DNA of 56,644 nt from Flavobacteriales bacterium (GCA_007693635.1 REDE01000122.1:1-56644); one strand, 5' to 3'. Positions 29,548-38,971 are shown, counted from the stretch's first letter. Notes: a model not told the origin generated them from the letters alone. Numbers and translations are program-made.

Positions 29548-31164
29548 ATGAGAAAAAAGTTACTTAGCCTAGGGATTTTTGCCTGCGCCTTTAGCGTTAT
29601 GCATGCCCAAACGCGGTATGTGGATGAAATATTCACAGACGGCGACATTGTAAAAATGAGCGATCAAATTTATGGACTTAACTGGCAGGAGTTTGCTCCG
29701 GCAGCCATCGGCGGTCCTCAATTATTACCTAACTTTATGGATGTTTACATGCCAAGTCCGGCTGTAGACACCGAAACGAATCGTCCAGTTATCGTTTATT
29801 TTCACACAGGATCCTTCCTTCCTAAAGGTCTTGCAGGTCCAGTAGGTGAGAAGACAGATAGTGCAGCGGTGGAAATTTGCAAGCGCTTTGCTAAGCGTGG
29901 TTTCGTTGCCATTTCTGCCTCCTACCGTGTGGGTTGGTTGGCCAACGCTACCGACTTAGATCAACGTAGAGGAACCAACCTACTTGCTGTTTACAAAGCA
30001 ACGCAAGATGCTCGTGCATTGGTTCGTTATTTGCGTCGTACAGTTGACCAGTTTGGTAACCCACTAGGCGTAAATCAAGAGCGTATTATCTTAATGGGTC
30101 AAGGTTCAGGTGGATATATAACCTTTGCCGCGTCAACCTTAGATAAATACCAAGAAGTAGCGGGTTTTGATAAGTTTCAGTACGAGGAGCCTAGCAACAC
30201 AGGGCTCTTTGGTAAGCCAGTTGCTGCCGGTGATCCTTACATCGATACTGCCATTGCTGGTGACTGGTGGGGATTTGGCGGTCAAGTATGTTTTACTGGT
30301 GACAGTACAGCATTGGGTCTCCCTCGCGTAGATACCTCTTGTGATGGTCGTAACTTTGTTAATCACCCAGGCTATAGTTCTGATTTTGCTATGGCAATCA
30401 ATCTTGGCGGTGCTTTAGGTGATGAAAGCTGGCTTGAAAAAGGCGATCCGGTAATGGTTTCTGTTCACGTAATTCAAGACTTCTTTGCACCTTTTGTAGA
30501 AGGTATGGTACGTGTTCCTATCGGTCAGCAGTTCTTTAACGTAGTTGAAGTAGCAGGAAGTTATAATGCAATTAAAAAAGCTTCAAACCTTGGGAACCTT
30601 AACGTTCTTGACTTTGACTGGAACGATCCGTTGAGTCTAGCCGCACGTAACCCAGCATTTAACCCTTTCGGCATCCACCATATTCTTCCTTTTGATATTC
30701 CACCTCCAAACCCCGCAGCACCTTTCTTGGTGAACTCAAATCCTTGGGATTGGTGGGATCCGGCTGATCCAGCAGGAGCAAATGAAACCAATCCTAACAA
30801 TGTTGCTCAGTCAAAAGCCTATATCGATACCATCTTCGATTTCGTTATTCCACGTATCAAAAGAGTATTGGATGTAGCTAACTTATCTAGCGATTTTGAG
30901 GATGCACCAATGTCCGTTGATCGTTCCGTAGCTCTTTTCCCTAATCCAACCAACGACGTTTTAAATATTGAGGTGAAAGGAATTCACAACAGCATCCGCA
31001 ACGTTGAGGTAATGGATATCACCGGAAAACGCATTCAATTAATTTCAGGCTCTAATAGCAGTACCGCTAAGGTTTCCCTTGGTCATCTAGCAAATGGAGC
31101 ATATCTAGTACGTATTCAAACCAATGCAGGTACTTTAACTCAAAAGTTGAATATCGCGCATTAA
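29548..31164 (+). CDS. secreted alpha/beta-hydrolase-like protein with T9SS C-terminal sorting domain
   Basis: MRKKLLSLGIFACAFSVMHAQ signal peptide; PVIVYFHTGSF; GFVAISASYRVGW; VALFPNPTNDVLNIEV...LANGAYLVRIQTNAGTLTQKLNI tail. ATG at 29548 preferred to 29491. Confidence 0.85.
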   Translation: MRKKLLSLGIFACAFSVMHAQTRYVDEIFTDGDIVKMSDQIYGLNWQEFAPAAIGGPQLLPNFMDVYMPSPAVDTETNRPVIVYFHTGSFLPKGLAGPVGEKTDSAAVEICKRFAKRGFVAISASYRVGWLANATDLDQRRGTNLLAVYKATQDARALVRYLRRTVDQFGNPLGVNQERIILMGQGSGGYITFAASTLDKYQEVAGFDKFQYEEPSNTGLFGKPVAAGDPYIDTAIAGDWWGFGGQVCFTGDSTALGLPRVDTSCDGRNFVNHPGYSSDFAMAINLGGALGDESWLEKGDPVMVSVHVIQDFFAPFVEGMVRVPIGQQFFNVVEVAGSYNAIKKASNLGNLNVLDFDWNDPLSLAARNPAFNPFGIHHILPFDIPPPNPAAPFLVNSNPWDWWDPADPAGANETNPNNVAQSKAYIDTIFDFVIPRIKRVLDVANLSSDFEDAPMSVDRSVALFPNPTNDVLNIEVKGIHNSIRNVEVMDITGKRIQLISGSNSSTAKVSLGHLANGAYLVRIQTNAGTLTQKLNIAH

Positions 31165-31184
31165 TCTGATTTTTAATTTACTTA

Positions 31185-31218
31185 GCCGTCACTTATCTTT
31201 AAGTGGCGGCTTTTTTTT
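31185..31218 (+). terminator. rho-independent terminator
   Basis: GCCGTCACTT-atcttt-AAGTGGCGGC-TTTTTTTT. Confidence 0.9.
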
Positions 31219-31333
31219 GCAACAAACAAAAGCTTTAAGTTGTTAGTAACAGTATGTTGTTCGATCGGCGAAGCTATGAGCTAATGTTAAGTCCGTTTTT
31301 TAACAAAATATTGCTAAGGTTCTAATTGTAATG

Positions 31334-31365
31334 TTTGTTTTAAAATATTTCGTATACTAATTTTG
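31334..31365 (+). promoter_or_regulatory. Bacteroidota-type promoter (TTTG-N20-TAATTTTG)
   Basis: TTTG at 31334-31337, 20-nt spacer, TAATTTTG at 31358-31365, upstream of the LOG-family gene. Confidence 0.6.
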
Positions 31366-31417
31366 AGCCGTACGTATCACCTAACAACTTATTTATTTAA
31401 CAAAAATCACAGAGATT

Positions 31418-32122
31418 ATGCCACCAGAAGACAAAATTCGCAAAGTCCTTGCACCTAAAACCTGGAACGAGATTAAAACCAATGATTCATGGGCCATATT
31501 CAAGATAATGTCTGAGTTTGTCGATGGTTATGAAAAGATGAGTCGGATTGGTCCTTGTGTTTCCATATTCGGTTCCGCCCGAACTCCCAGCGACAATCCG
31601 TACTACCAGCTCGCGGTAGAGATTGCCGAAAAGCTCACCACCAAAGGCTATGGGGTCATTACCGGAGGAGGTCCAGGAATCATGGAAGCGGGAAACCGAG
31701 GCGCCCATAATACAAATGGTATTTCCGTAGGTCTCAACATCGATTTGCCTTTCGAGCAGAGTTCAAATCCCTTTATTGATGATGATAAGGATTTACACTT
31801 TGAGTATTTCTTTGTTCGCAAGGTTATGTTTGTAAAGTACTCTCAGGGTTTTATTGTAATGCCCGGTGGATTTGGGACTTTAGATGAGCTTTTTGAGGCA
31901 TTAACTCTAATCCAAACGGAGAAAATAGGCAGTTTCCCAATTGTTCTTGTAGGTAAAAAATATTGGGGAGGCCTATTAGATTGGTTGAAGCAGGTAATGC
32001 TGGTTGAAAAAAATATTAGCGAAAAAGATCTCGATCTCTTTCATCTGGTCGACACCTCCGACGAGGTTTTGGAAGTGATTGATGCCTTTTATAAAAAGTA
32101 TCAGCTTAAACCAAACTTTTAG
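31418..32122 (+). CDS. LOG family protein (TIGR00730-type; nucleoside 5'-monophosphate phosphoribohydrolase-like)
   Basis: PGGFGTLDELFEALTLIQTEKI and GVITGGGPGIMEAGNRGA motifs. Confidence 0.93.
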   Translation: MPPEDKIRKVLAPKTWNEIKTNDSWAIFKIMSEFVDGYEKMSRIGPCVSIFGSARTPSDNPYYQLAVEIAEKLTTKGYGVITGGGPGIMEAGNRGAHNTNGISVGLNIDLPFEQSSNPFIDDDKDLHFEYFFVRKVMFVKYSQGFIVMPGGFGTLDELFEALTLIQTEKIGSFPIVLVGKKYWGGLLDWLKQVMLVEKNISEKDLDLFHLVDTSDEVLEVIDAFYKKYQLKPNF

Positions 32123-32128
32123 AAAGTC

Positions 32129-32154
32129 AAAGGGCACTTATGTGTCCTTTTTTA
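32129..32154 (+). terminator. rho-independent terminator
   Basis: AAAGGGCAC-ttat-GTGTCCTTTTTT between convergent genes. Confidence 0.8.
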
Positions 32155-32163
32155 TTGCTCAAT

Positions 32164-33075
32164 TTATGTCTTTTCGTAAAGATGTTCCAACGCCTCCACC
32201 GTTTTTGGAAACAAAAACCGATATCCTGCTTTGGAGATTTTTTCTGCGGATACTTTGTTGCTACGTAGAACCATATCAGCTCTTTCTCCTAGGGCAATTC
32301 GTAAAACAAAGGAGGGAACGGCCGGAAAGAAAAAAGGTCGGCCAAGAACTTTTGCCAGTGTTTTTGTGAATTCACGGTTGTTGATTGCCTCTGGAGCTAC
32401 GCCATTATAAATTCCGGTTAGGGATTGATTATCCAGCAAAAACTGGAATATCCCACACAAATCGTCGATATGTACCCACGGCATGAATTGCTGACCTGAG
32501 CCAATAGGGCTTCCTATACCTAATTTTACCGGTAGAGCTATAGTGGGTAATGCTCCTCCTTTGGTACTCAACACCACACCAACCCGTACGATGGCCAAAT
32601 TAAAGGGCTCTAAGGTTTGCAGCTCTTCTTCCCAACGAATAACCGCATCGGAGAGAAAACCATTTCCTGGAGCATCGTTTTCGTATTGCCAGTTCTCTTG
32701 CTCGTTGGCGTACCACCCGATGGCGGAGGCAGCAACAACCCGAACTACAGAATTTGGCTGATTTTTAAGCCCATGAACAAGGGTTTTGGTGGAATTTACC
32801 CGACTATCAATGATGTCGCGTTTGCCTTTTTCCGTCCAAGGCTGATTGATGGTTGAACCCGCAAGGTGAACCACTGAGTCTACATTTTCCCATGCCTTTG
32901 CATCAATCTCCATGCTCTCAGGATTCCAATAAAAGGCATGTGGGTTTTCTTCCGCTCGCTTTTTTGAGGTAGTTAAATAGACACAGTCGATCTTATTCTT
33001 TTTTAAAATCGACCGCAACGCAGATCCTACCAATCCACTGCCACCCGTTATTAATACCTTTTTTACCGTCTTCAT
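32164..33075 (-). CDS. TIGR01777-family NAD(P)-binding epimerase/oxidoreductase
   Basis: KVLITGGSGLVGSALRSIL; WTEKGKRDIIDSRVNSTKTLV; RVGVVLSTKGGALP. Confidence 0.9.
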   Translation of the reverse strand: MKTVKKVLITGGSGLVGSALRSILKKNKIDCVYLTTSKKRAEENPHAFYWNPESMEIDAKAWENVDSVVHLAGSTINQPWTEKGKRDIIDSRVNSTKTLVHGLKNQPNSVVRVVAASAIGWYANEQENWQYENDAPGNGFLSDAVIRWEEELQTLEPFNLAIVRVGVVLSTKGGALPTIALPVKLGIGSPIGSGQQFMPWVHIDDLCGIFQFLLDNQSLTGIYNGVAPEAINNREFTKTLAKVLGRPFFFPAVPSFVLRIALGERADMVLRSNKVSAEKISKAGYRFLFPKTVEALEHLYEKT

Positions 33076-33509
33076 TGTTTTTTCGAATGTTTGATGATTT
33101 TGATAACGGTTTTATCCGCTGGAAAGTTGAGCATATTTTCATGAAGAAAATCGCGATTTACCCAGTGAAACCGTTCTTTTCGCTCATCATATACGGGAGG
33201 CCAAGGTTCGGTGCTTATTTTTTTCCACTCGGGAATCCACACTTTATAATAGACAGAAAGTATCTGATCATCTGGATTAAACGCGCTCTTTAGGTAGAAG
33301 TCGGTAGTGTACAAGTGCTCTTCTACTTCAGCTTTTAAACCCAGTTCTTCGCGTATTTCTCTCTGAAGTCCTTCGCGCGTACCCTCCCCAAATTCTAAGC
33401 CTCCACCGGGGAATTTAACGAATTTCCGCCCCTGATATATTTCGGAACTTAGCAGTATTTGATCATCACTGTTGATGATCACGCCATAAACACGTATTAC
33501 AAAGCGCAT
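33072..33509 (-). CDS. NUDIX hydrolase
   Basis: Nudix box GGGLEFGEGTREGLQREIREELGLKAEV. Confidence 0.93.
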   Translation of the reverse strand: MRFVIRVYGVIINSDDQILLSSEIYQGRKFVKFPGGGLEFGEGTREGLQREIREELGLKAEVEEHLYTTDFYLKSAFNPDDQILSVYYKVWIPEWKKISTEPWPPVYDERKERFHWVNRDFLHENMLNFPADKTVIKIIKHSKKQ

Positions 33510-33523
33510 GGTTACTCAGGGAA

Positions 33524-34180
33524 TTATTTTGGTTTTGTAGCTCTCAGCATTTCACGTTTACCTGGTGGTCCCTGAAGTCTTTCAACTTGAAAACCAACCT
33601 CGATAAGTTGCCTGCGTACAGCTCCTTGGGCACAATAGGTTACCCAAATTCCGCCGGGCTTAAGCGCTCGATAACAAACTTTAAGATTCACTTCTTGCCA
33701 TGCTTCTGGATGATATCTGGGAGCGAAGGCATCAAAATAGATGATGTCGTAATGATTTTCTTTCGGTTGAAAATCCTCAAAGCCAATTTGATTTTTATGC
33801 AAGTAAAAATTATCGGAAAGCTTTGACCACTGCTCCCAAGAAGCTTGGTGTATATTTTCAAACTCTTTGCTTCGGCCTAGTAGGGTGCCATAATTCAAGT
33901 CTCTCCAAATATCTGACTTTATAGGATATTTTTCCAAGCCATGATAGTGGATAACTTGCTTGGTTTTTTCAGCAAAATCTTGGGTAAGAAGTGTATTTAA
34001 CCCAGTACCAAAACCAAATTCCAGCACATGAATTTCGGGGGATTGAATGCAGGTTAACCCCATGTTTAAAAAAACATGCTGCGACTCTTGGAGCGCTCCG
34101 TGTTGTGAATGATAGTGCTCTTGCAGTACGGTATGCAGTAAGCTATGACTTCCATCACCAGTCTCCGTTCGCTCAAGCAT
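33524..34180 (-). CDS. mnmD: tRNA 5-methylaminomethyl-2-thiouridine methyltransferase-type protein (MnmD)
   Basis: VLEFGFGTGLNTLLT, IIYFDAFAPRYHPEAWQ, GGIWVTYCAQGAVRRQLIEVGFQVERLQGPPGKREMLRA; methyltransferase domain only. Confidence 0.88.
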   Translation of the reverse strand: MLERTETGDGSHSLLHTVLQEHYHSQHGALQESQHVFLNMGLTCIQSPEIHVLEFGFGTGLNTLLTQDFAEKTKQVIHYHGLEKYPIKSDIWRDLNYGTLLGRSKEFENIHQASWEQWSKLSDNFYLHKNQIGFEDFQPKENHYDIIYFDAFAPRYHPEAWQEVNLKVCYRALKPGGIWVTYCAQGAVRRQLIEVGFQVERLQGPPGKREMLRATKPK

Positions 34181-34182
34181 GC

Positions 34183-34632
34183 TTACAGACGAAGTTTTTC
34201 AATTTTGGGAATAGGGCCGTTGCAGTAAATTTTGTGACAGCTAATACAGGTTTGAATGGACGTATTAAAAGCATCAACGCGTCCGCCTTCTTCCGCATCA
34301 ATAAGTTTTTCTAAATTGCGGATATACTCATGAGCCAAGGCCTCAAATGGACCGGCGGCTAATTCGTCTGGTGAGGTGGCATCAGCTGTAAGCATGTTGG
34401 ACACCCAATCCGGTACGGGAGTTAATGGCTGTCCGTTTTCTAGCTCCTCTTTCCAAATCGCCGATAAATCATGAACTTCATGCATCAGCGCTGCTAATTC
34501 CGAACGCTCGTACATTTTTGGTGCCTCGCGATCTTGGGTAGTCTGGTTGGCTGTATTGCTTTCACTCTGTGAACATTGACTTACGAAAGCTGCAATGGCA
34601 AAAATGGTGGAAATAGTGAAAATTTTCTTCAT
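34183..34632 (-). CDS. lipoprotein, cytochrome c'-like hypothetical
   Basis: MKKIFTISTIFAIAAFVSQCSQS lipobox; C-terminal CISCH heme-binding motif. ATG at 34632 preferred over the track start 34668. Confidence 0.7.
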   Translation of the reverse strand: MKKIFTISTIFAIAAFVSQCSQSESNTANQTTQDREAPKMYERSELAALMHEVHDLSAIWKEELENGQPLTPVPDWVSNMLTADATSPDELAAGPFEALAHEYIRNLEKLIDAEEGGRVDAFNTSIQTCISCHKIYCNGPIPKIEKLRL

Positions 34633-34635
34633 AAG

Positions 34636-34673
34636 ACAAAAAAAATCGGTGAACACTTTTGTGCACACCGATT
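34636..34673 (-). terminator. terminator (minus strand) after the DUF4920-like gene
   Basis: Minus strand AATCGGTGTGCAC-aaaa-GTGTTCACCGATT followed by TTTTTT. Confidence 0.75.
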
Positions 34674-34685
34674 ATAATAAGGTTA

Positions 34686-35183
34686 TTATTGGAGAATAAC
34701 GCCGTCAGCAAGGAAGCTAACCTTCACTACGGGCTCTGTAATAGCGTCAATTTCTTCCTGCGATTTTCCGGCATCAAAGGCTTTATGACGAAGCCAATCC
34801 ACACTCTGTGTGTCAACTTTTGCAACGCCACGCATGGTAGCAAGTCTGCCCTGTGCATTCATAGGAACGAAAAAGCCATAATCTTTAAAGCGGACGGTCA
34901 TAAATTTATTATCACCTAAATCTACATCCATCCAGCAGCCTTTTTTCTGGCAAATTTCTAGAATGTCAGCGGAAACAACAACTTCAGCACTGTCTCGCCC
35001 GTCAAGCATCGCTAGCATTTGAGAGGTGGAAATCGCACCTTCTAAAGAGATGGAAGAATCGCCGTAAATTTCCAATGTTTCGGGAACTTCATCGATGATT
35101 TCTTCGGTGTTGCCACTTTTCTCTGAAGTGCAGGCAAACATGGTTGCAGTTATAATTGCGAATAAAAAAGGTTTCTTAGTCAT
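34686..35183 (-). CDS. DUF4920-like lipoprotein
   Basis: Lipobox ATMFACTSE; EIYGDSSISLEGAIS...KKGCWMDVDLGDNKFMTVRFKDYGFFVP. Confidence 0.75.
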   Translation of the reverse strand: MTKKPFLFAIITATMFACTSEKSGNTEEIIDEVPETLEIYGDSSISLEGAISTSQMLAMLDGRDSAEVVVSADILEICQKKGCWMDVDLGDNKFMTVRFKDYGFFVPMNAQGRLATMRGVAKVDTQSVDWLRHKAFDAGKSQEEIDAITEPVVKVSFLADGVILQ

Positions 35184-35216
35184 TGGGTGTTAATTTAAGA
35201 CCGCAAATATACGATA

Positions 35217-35705
35217 TTACTCGATAGTGATTTCGGGTGTCATTACAGGGTCAGACCTATTTAAAGCTCGATCGATGAGTATGAACTCATATTTTAGTAC
35301 CGCCCCGGGAGGAACAGCGCTTATACTTAGCTCGTAAAAAATATTCCCCTCGAGGGATTTGTTCTGTCCTTGAGGTGTTAAATTAGGAATTCTGCCGTCA
35401 AATCCTAAAAAGGTATCTCTGATTTCCCCGTTAAAAACACTAAAACCTTTCACCCACAAGTTATTAAAGTATTCGCTGTTGATGTCAAAAGGAGGGAGAG
35501 TATCGCCTTGATCAAGACCAATATCCCCGTCGCGGTCATTAAAGTATAATTCAACTTTAATGAAGCGTTGCCCATCTTTTAGTGTAAATTCGTGCCCTAC
35601 ATATTTGAGGAAGGGAATCACACTAAAGTCGTTCTCTTTTTCACAACCAGATAAGACGAAGATCAATCCGAAAATGGCAAATAAATACTTCAAAATTCGG
35701 GACAT
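35217..35705 (-). CDS. lipoprotein, hypothetical
   Basis: MSRILKYLFAIFGLIFVLSGCEKEND lipobox; start at 35705 preferred over 35747. Confidence 0.7.
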   Translation of the reverse strand: MSRILKYLFAIFGLIFVLSGCEKENDFSVIPFLKYVGHEFTLKDGQRFIKVELYFNDRDGDIGLDQGDTLPPFDINSEYFNNLWVKGFSVFNGEIRDTFLGFDGRIPNLTPQGQNKSLEGNIFYELSISAVPPGAVLKYEFILIDRALNRSDPVMTPEITIE

Positions 35706-35731
35706 AGCAAAGCGGTTAAAGCATTTTTGAT

Positions 35732-36709
35732 ATGTACAAAGATACACTATTCACGCTTACAAATGAAATGGACTTTGAGCGCGAAGCCTTGTTGCGTTTT
35801 GAAAAATTGATGTCGCAACACGATTTGTACTCCAAATTCGTGCATTCGCTCTTCGGAACAAGTTTTTCACCGACTTCCTGGCGGGAAATTCCTTGCGTGC
35901 CGGTATCTTTCTTTAAGGATCACAATCTCTACCGAGCTGAAGCGTCTCCGCAGGCTGTATTTACTAGTTCTGGTACTACGGGGAGTATTACTTCCAAACA
36001 CCCAGTGGAAAAACTATCTTGGTATCATGAAGTTTCAAAGACCTGTTTCGAAAGGATTTACGGAAATTTGCAAGAATGGAATTTTTTGTGCTTGCTGCCT
36101 TCGTACTTGGAAAGAGAGGGTTCTTCGCTGATTGAAATGTGCCGGTATTTCATAGAGCTTAGTGGGAAGGGAGGGTTTTTTCTAACGGATCATAATGCTC
36201 TTCTCGAGCAATTGCGAATTTCTCGAGCAAATGGACAAAAGACCATGCTGATTGGAGTCAGCTTTGCTTTGCTCGATCTGGCGGAATCATTCCCTGATAA
36301 AGAGCTTTTTAAAGACGTAGTGGTGATGGAGACTGGGGGTATGAAGGGGCGACGTAAGGAAATTACACGAATGGAGTTACACGATAGACTAAAAACAGCT
36401 TTTGGCATTGATCAAATAGCCTCGGAGTACGGTATGACGGAATTAATGAGCCAGGCTTACGCACCTACCAATGCGATGTTTATACCGCCTTCTTGGATGC
36501 GTTTGTACACTAGACACCCCAGCGATCCACTTAGTGTTCAAAAAGACGGGAGTGTTGGATTGCTCAATATTTTGGACTTAGCAAATACTTCTTCCTTGCC
36601 ATTTATCGCCGTCGACGATATTGGCAAAGTTTATGATTCAGGTCAGTTTGAAATATTTGGACGCTACGACCGTTCTGATATTCGAGGATGTAACCTCATG
36701 GTAATTTAA
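35732..36709 (+). CDS. LuxE-like acyl-protein synthetase/acyltransferase
   Basis: PVSFFKDHNLY...AVFTSSGTTGSITSKHPVEKLSWY...VMETGGMKGRRKEITRMELHDRL...SEYGMTELMSQAY, typical of the LuxE/adenylate-forming superfamily. Confidence 0.85.
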   Translation: MYKDTLFTLTNEMDFEREALLRFEKLMSQHDLYSKFVHSLFGTSFSPTSWREIPCVPVSFFKDHNLYRAEASPQAVFTSSGTTGSITSKHPVEKLSWYHEVSKTCFERIYGNLQEWNFLCLLPSYLEREGSSLIEMCRYFIELSGKGGFFLTDHNALLEQLRISRANGQKTMLIGVSFALLDLAESFPDKELFKDVVVMETGGMKGRRKEITRMELHDRLKTAFGIDQIASEYGMTELMSQAYAPTNAMFIPPSWMRLYTRHPSDPLSVQKDGSVGLLNILDLANTSSLPFIAVDDIGKVYDSGQFEIFGRYDRSDIRGCNLMVI

Positions 36710-36755
36710 TTTTCACTTCCAAATCACTTTTTCTACTCACAATTCAAATTTTTTT

Positions 36756-37517
36756 ATGACATTCCGATATTTTCTCCCAGTATTAGTCAGTTTGCTTTTG
36801 ACTGTTACTAATTCTTTTGCGCAAACTTTGAAAGACAACGCGAGTGTGCGCACATCTGACAACAAAGATGTAGTTTTATGGAGAGCTGAACGATCCATTG
36901 AGGCATTTACACTGCCAACTGACCAGGCGAATTGGTACGATGTTTATGTTCGTGTGTTGGTAGATAAGTCTATGTTGGACGACGAAACACTGGCAGAAGG
37001 AACGGTTTTGTATTTGGCAGGAGGGGAGACTTATGCGACTTTAGAAAGAGAGATTAAAGTTTTCAAACATGCCCAAGCGCAAGGAAGGAAAAATAAAAAT
37101 CGCTGGGAGGTTGTTTTAAAAGCAAAGGCTTTTCACACGCAGTTTGAAAAAGGAAGTATTCCCGAGCGAAAGCTAGAAGAAATGCTAAATACCACCAAAA
37201 AAGGTATGATTTCTCGGGAGATGGATGCGCTCATCGAAGAGTGGCAGTTGAAATTTGTCGACATGGATGAGTTTAGCATTTACCCAATATACCAAACTCA
37301 ACGCAGCCTAACCAAAGAAACCAGCTTTAAGATGCTGATTGTCTATAAGAGAGGCGGTGCGTTCTTTGGTATTATCACGAACGAATTCCAGCTGAATATC
37401 CCCGTCAAGTCGGAAAAGGAAGAGTCGGATTTATACTTCTATTTCCCGGCGCAAAAGGCGACCGATCGAGACTTTGACGCGCTTATGAACGTGGTTTTCG
37501 AATTTATAAAGTTGTAA
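36756..37517 (+). CDS. secreted hypothetical protein
   Basis: 253 aa with signal peptide (MTFRYFLPVLVSLLLTVTNSFAQ). No family recognised. Confidence 0.6.
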   Translation: MTFRYFLPVLVSLLLTVTNSFAQTLKDNASVRTSDNKDVVLWRAERSIEAFTLPTDQANWYDVYVRVLVDKSMLDDETLAEGTVLYLAGGETYATLEREIKVFKHAQAQGRKNKNRWEVVLKAKAFHTQFEKGSIPERKLEEMLNTTKKGMISREMDALIEEWQLKFVDMDEFSIYPIYQTQRSLTKETSFKMLIVYKRGGAFFGIITNEFQLNIPVKSEKEESDLYFYFPAQKATDRDFDALMNVVFEFIKL

Positions 37518-37546
37518 GTCTAGAAGATAAAAAATCAAAGTTTATC

Positions 37547-38332
37547 TTACAGGTCACCCGCCATTTCAATTAATTCGGCGAGATCCATTACCTTGATACT
37601 TCCTTCTTTTTCCTTATTCTTGATGCCATCGCTCATCATTGTATTGCAGAACGGGCAAGCGGCTGCTATAATTTCCGGCTGGGTTTCTAAAGCTTCTTCG
37701 GTGCGTTCAATGTTGATGTCTTTATTGCCTTTTTCAGGTTCTTTAAACATCTGAGCGCCACCAGCACCGCAGCAAAGTCCCTGCGATTTACAACGGCGCA
37801 TTTCTACAAATTCAGCTTCGATGGTTTCAATGAGTTTTCGCGGAGCTTCGTACTCACCGTTTGCTCTACCCAGGTAACAAGGATCATGGAAGGTAATGCG
37901 TTTTCCTTTTAGTTTACCTCCTTCAATTTTAAGTTTTCCGCTTTCCAATAGCTCACGTAGATACTGCGTATGGTGCATTACCTCGTAATTTCCGCCCAAT
38001 TCAGGGTATTCATTTTTTAAGGTGTTGAAACAATGCGGACAAGTCGTAACAATTTTCTTGACTTCATAGGCGTTCAGAACCTCAATGTTTGACATGGCCT
38101 GCATTTGAAAGAGAAATTCGTTTCCTGCGCGTTTTGCCGGATCTCCAGTACAGCTTTCTTCTTTGCCTAAAATCGCAAAATCCACCCCAGCTTTAAGAAG
38201 GGTTTTCGCAAAGGCCTTAGTAATCTTTTTTGCGCGGTCATCAAAACTTCCGGCGCATCCTACCCAAAAAAGCACTTCTGGTTGCTTGCCTTGTGCCATC
38301 AACTCGGCCATACTTGGAATTTTCATAGTCAT
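37547..38332 (-). CDS. (Fe-S)-binding protein with two CCG-type domains (HdrB/GlpC-like)
   Basis: VGCAGSFDDR...CPHCFNTLKNEYPEL; HDPCYLGR...CCGAGGAQMF...CPFCNTMMSD. Confidence 0.9.
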   Translation of the reverse strand: MTMKIPSMAELMAQGKQPEVLFWVGCAGSFDDRAKKITKAFAKTLLKAGVDFAILGKEESCTGDPAKRAGNEFLFQMQAMSNIEVLNAYEVKKIVTTCPHCFNTLKNEYPELGGNYEVMHHTQYLRELLESGKLKIEGGKLKGKRITFHDPCYLGRANGEYEAPRKLIETIEAEFVEMRRCKSQGLCCGAGGAQMFKEPEKGNKDINIERTEEALETQPEIIAAACPFCNTMMSDGIKNKEKEGSIKVMDLAELIEMAGDL

Positions 38333-38895
38333 TATATTTTACGATAATATTGATTGTCCATTTTAACGGCGTTAATCTCCGCACGTGTTTGGTTAGAAAC
38401 TTGAAAAATGCGATATAAAAGCACCGGTTCGGCTGTTTGATCGCTGAATATGTTACGTATGGTATCACTCTCAATGGTGTATATCTCCGAAAAAACAGTT
38501 TCTCCATCCGGCCTGATTTCGGGGAATTCTAGAAAGAGTTCAATAAAATTCCCTTTGGTTATATGCGAAATAACAAAGGAGTCCGCTCTAAATTCCCCCA
38601 AAGTGATCATGCGAACATTTAGATTTGTTCTGTTATCTAAATGTCGAATTGTGATAGACTGTGTAACAAATTCCCGTTGATCAACACCGTCAGCCTCAAA
38701 GTCAAAAATCCGTGAGCCGTAGTCTATAAATAAAGTGTCGGTAGAATCACTTACACTGAGATACATAATAGTTCGCGCGGTGTCTAAAGGCATCACCGAT
38801 AAAGATTGTCTAACCAACGGCCAACGCGACTCTTCCTCGGCACAGCCGATAAGCGTAGATAAGCAGATAAACATTGCTAGTACCGAAATTCGCAT
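38332..38895 (-). CDS. lipoprotein, hypothetical
   Basis: MRISVLAMFICLSTLIGCAEEES lipobox; 187 aa. Confidence 0.65.
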   Translation of the reverse strand: MRISVLAMFICLSTLIGCAEEESRWPLVRQSLSVMPLDTARTIMYLSVSDSTDTLFIDYGSRIFDFEADGVDQREFVTQSITIRHLDNRTNLNVRMITLGEFRADSFVISHITKGNFIELFLEFPEIRPDGETVFSEIYTIESDTIRNIFSDQTAEPVLLYRIFQVSNQTRAEINAVKMDNQYYRKI

Positions 38896-38971
38896 CAGCC
38901 TTTTTTGAGTTATCTATGGTTGGTAATTATTTCGTGCATTTGTACTACCGGAGTTTTGGTAGTCATACGAT

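Noticed and set aside
37524-37548. Hairpin AAGATAAA-aaatcaaag-TTTATCTT between 36756-37517 and 37547-38332
   Set aside because: Weak AT-only stem with no clear U-tract; not called as a terminator.
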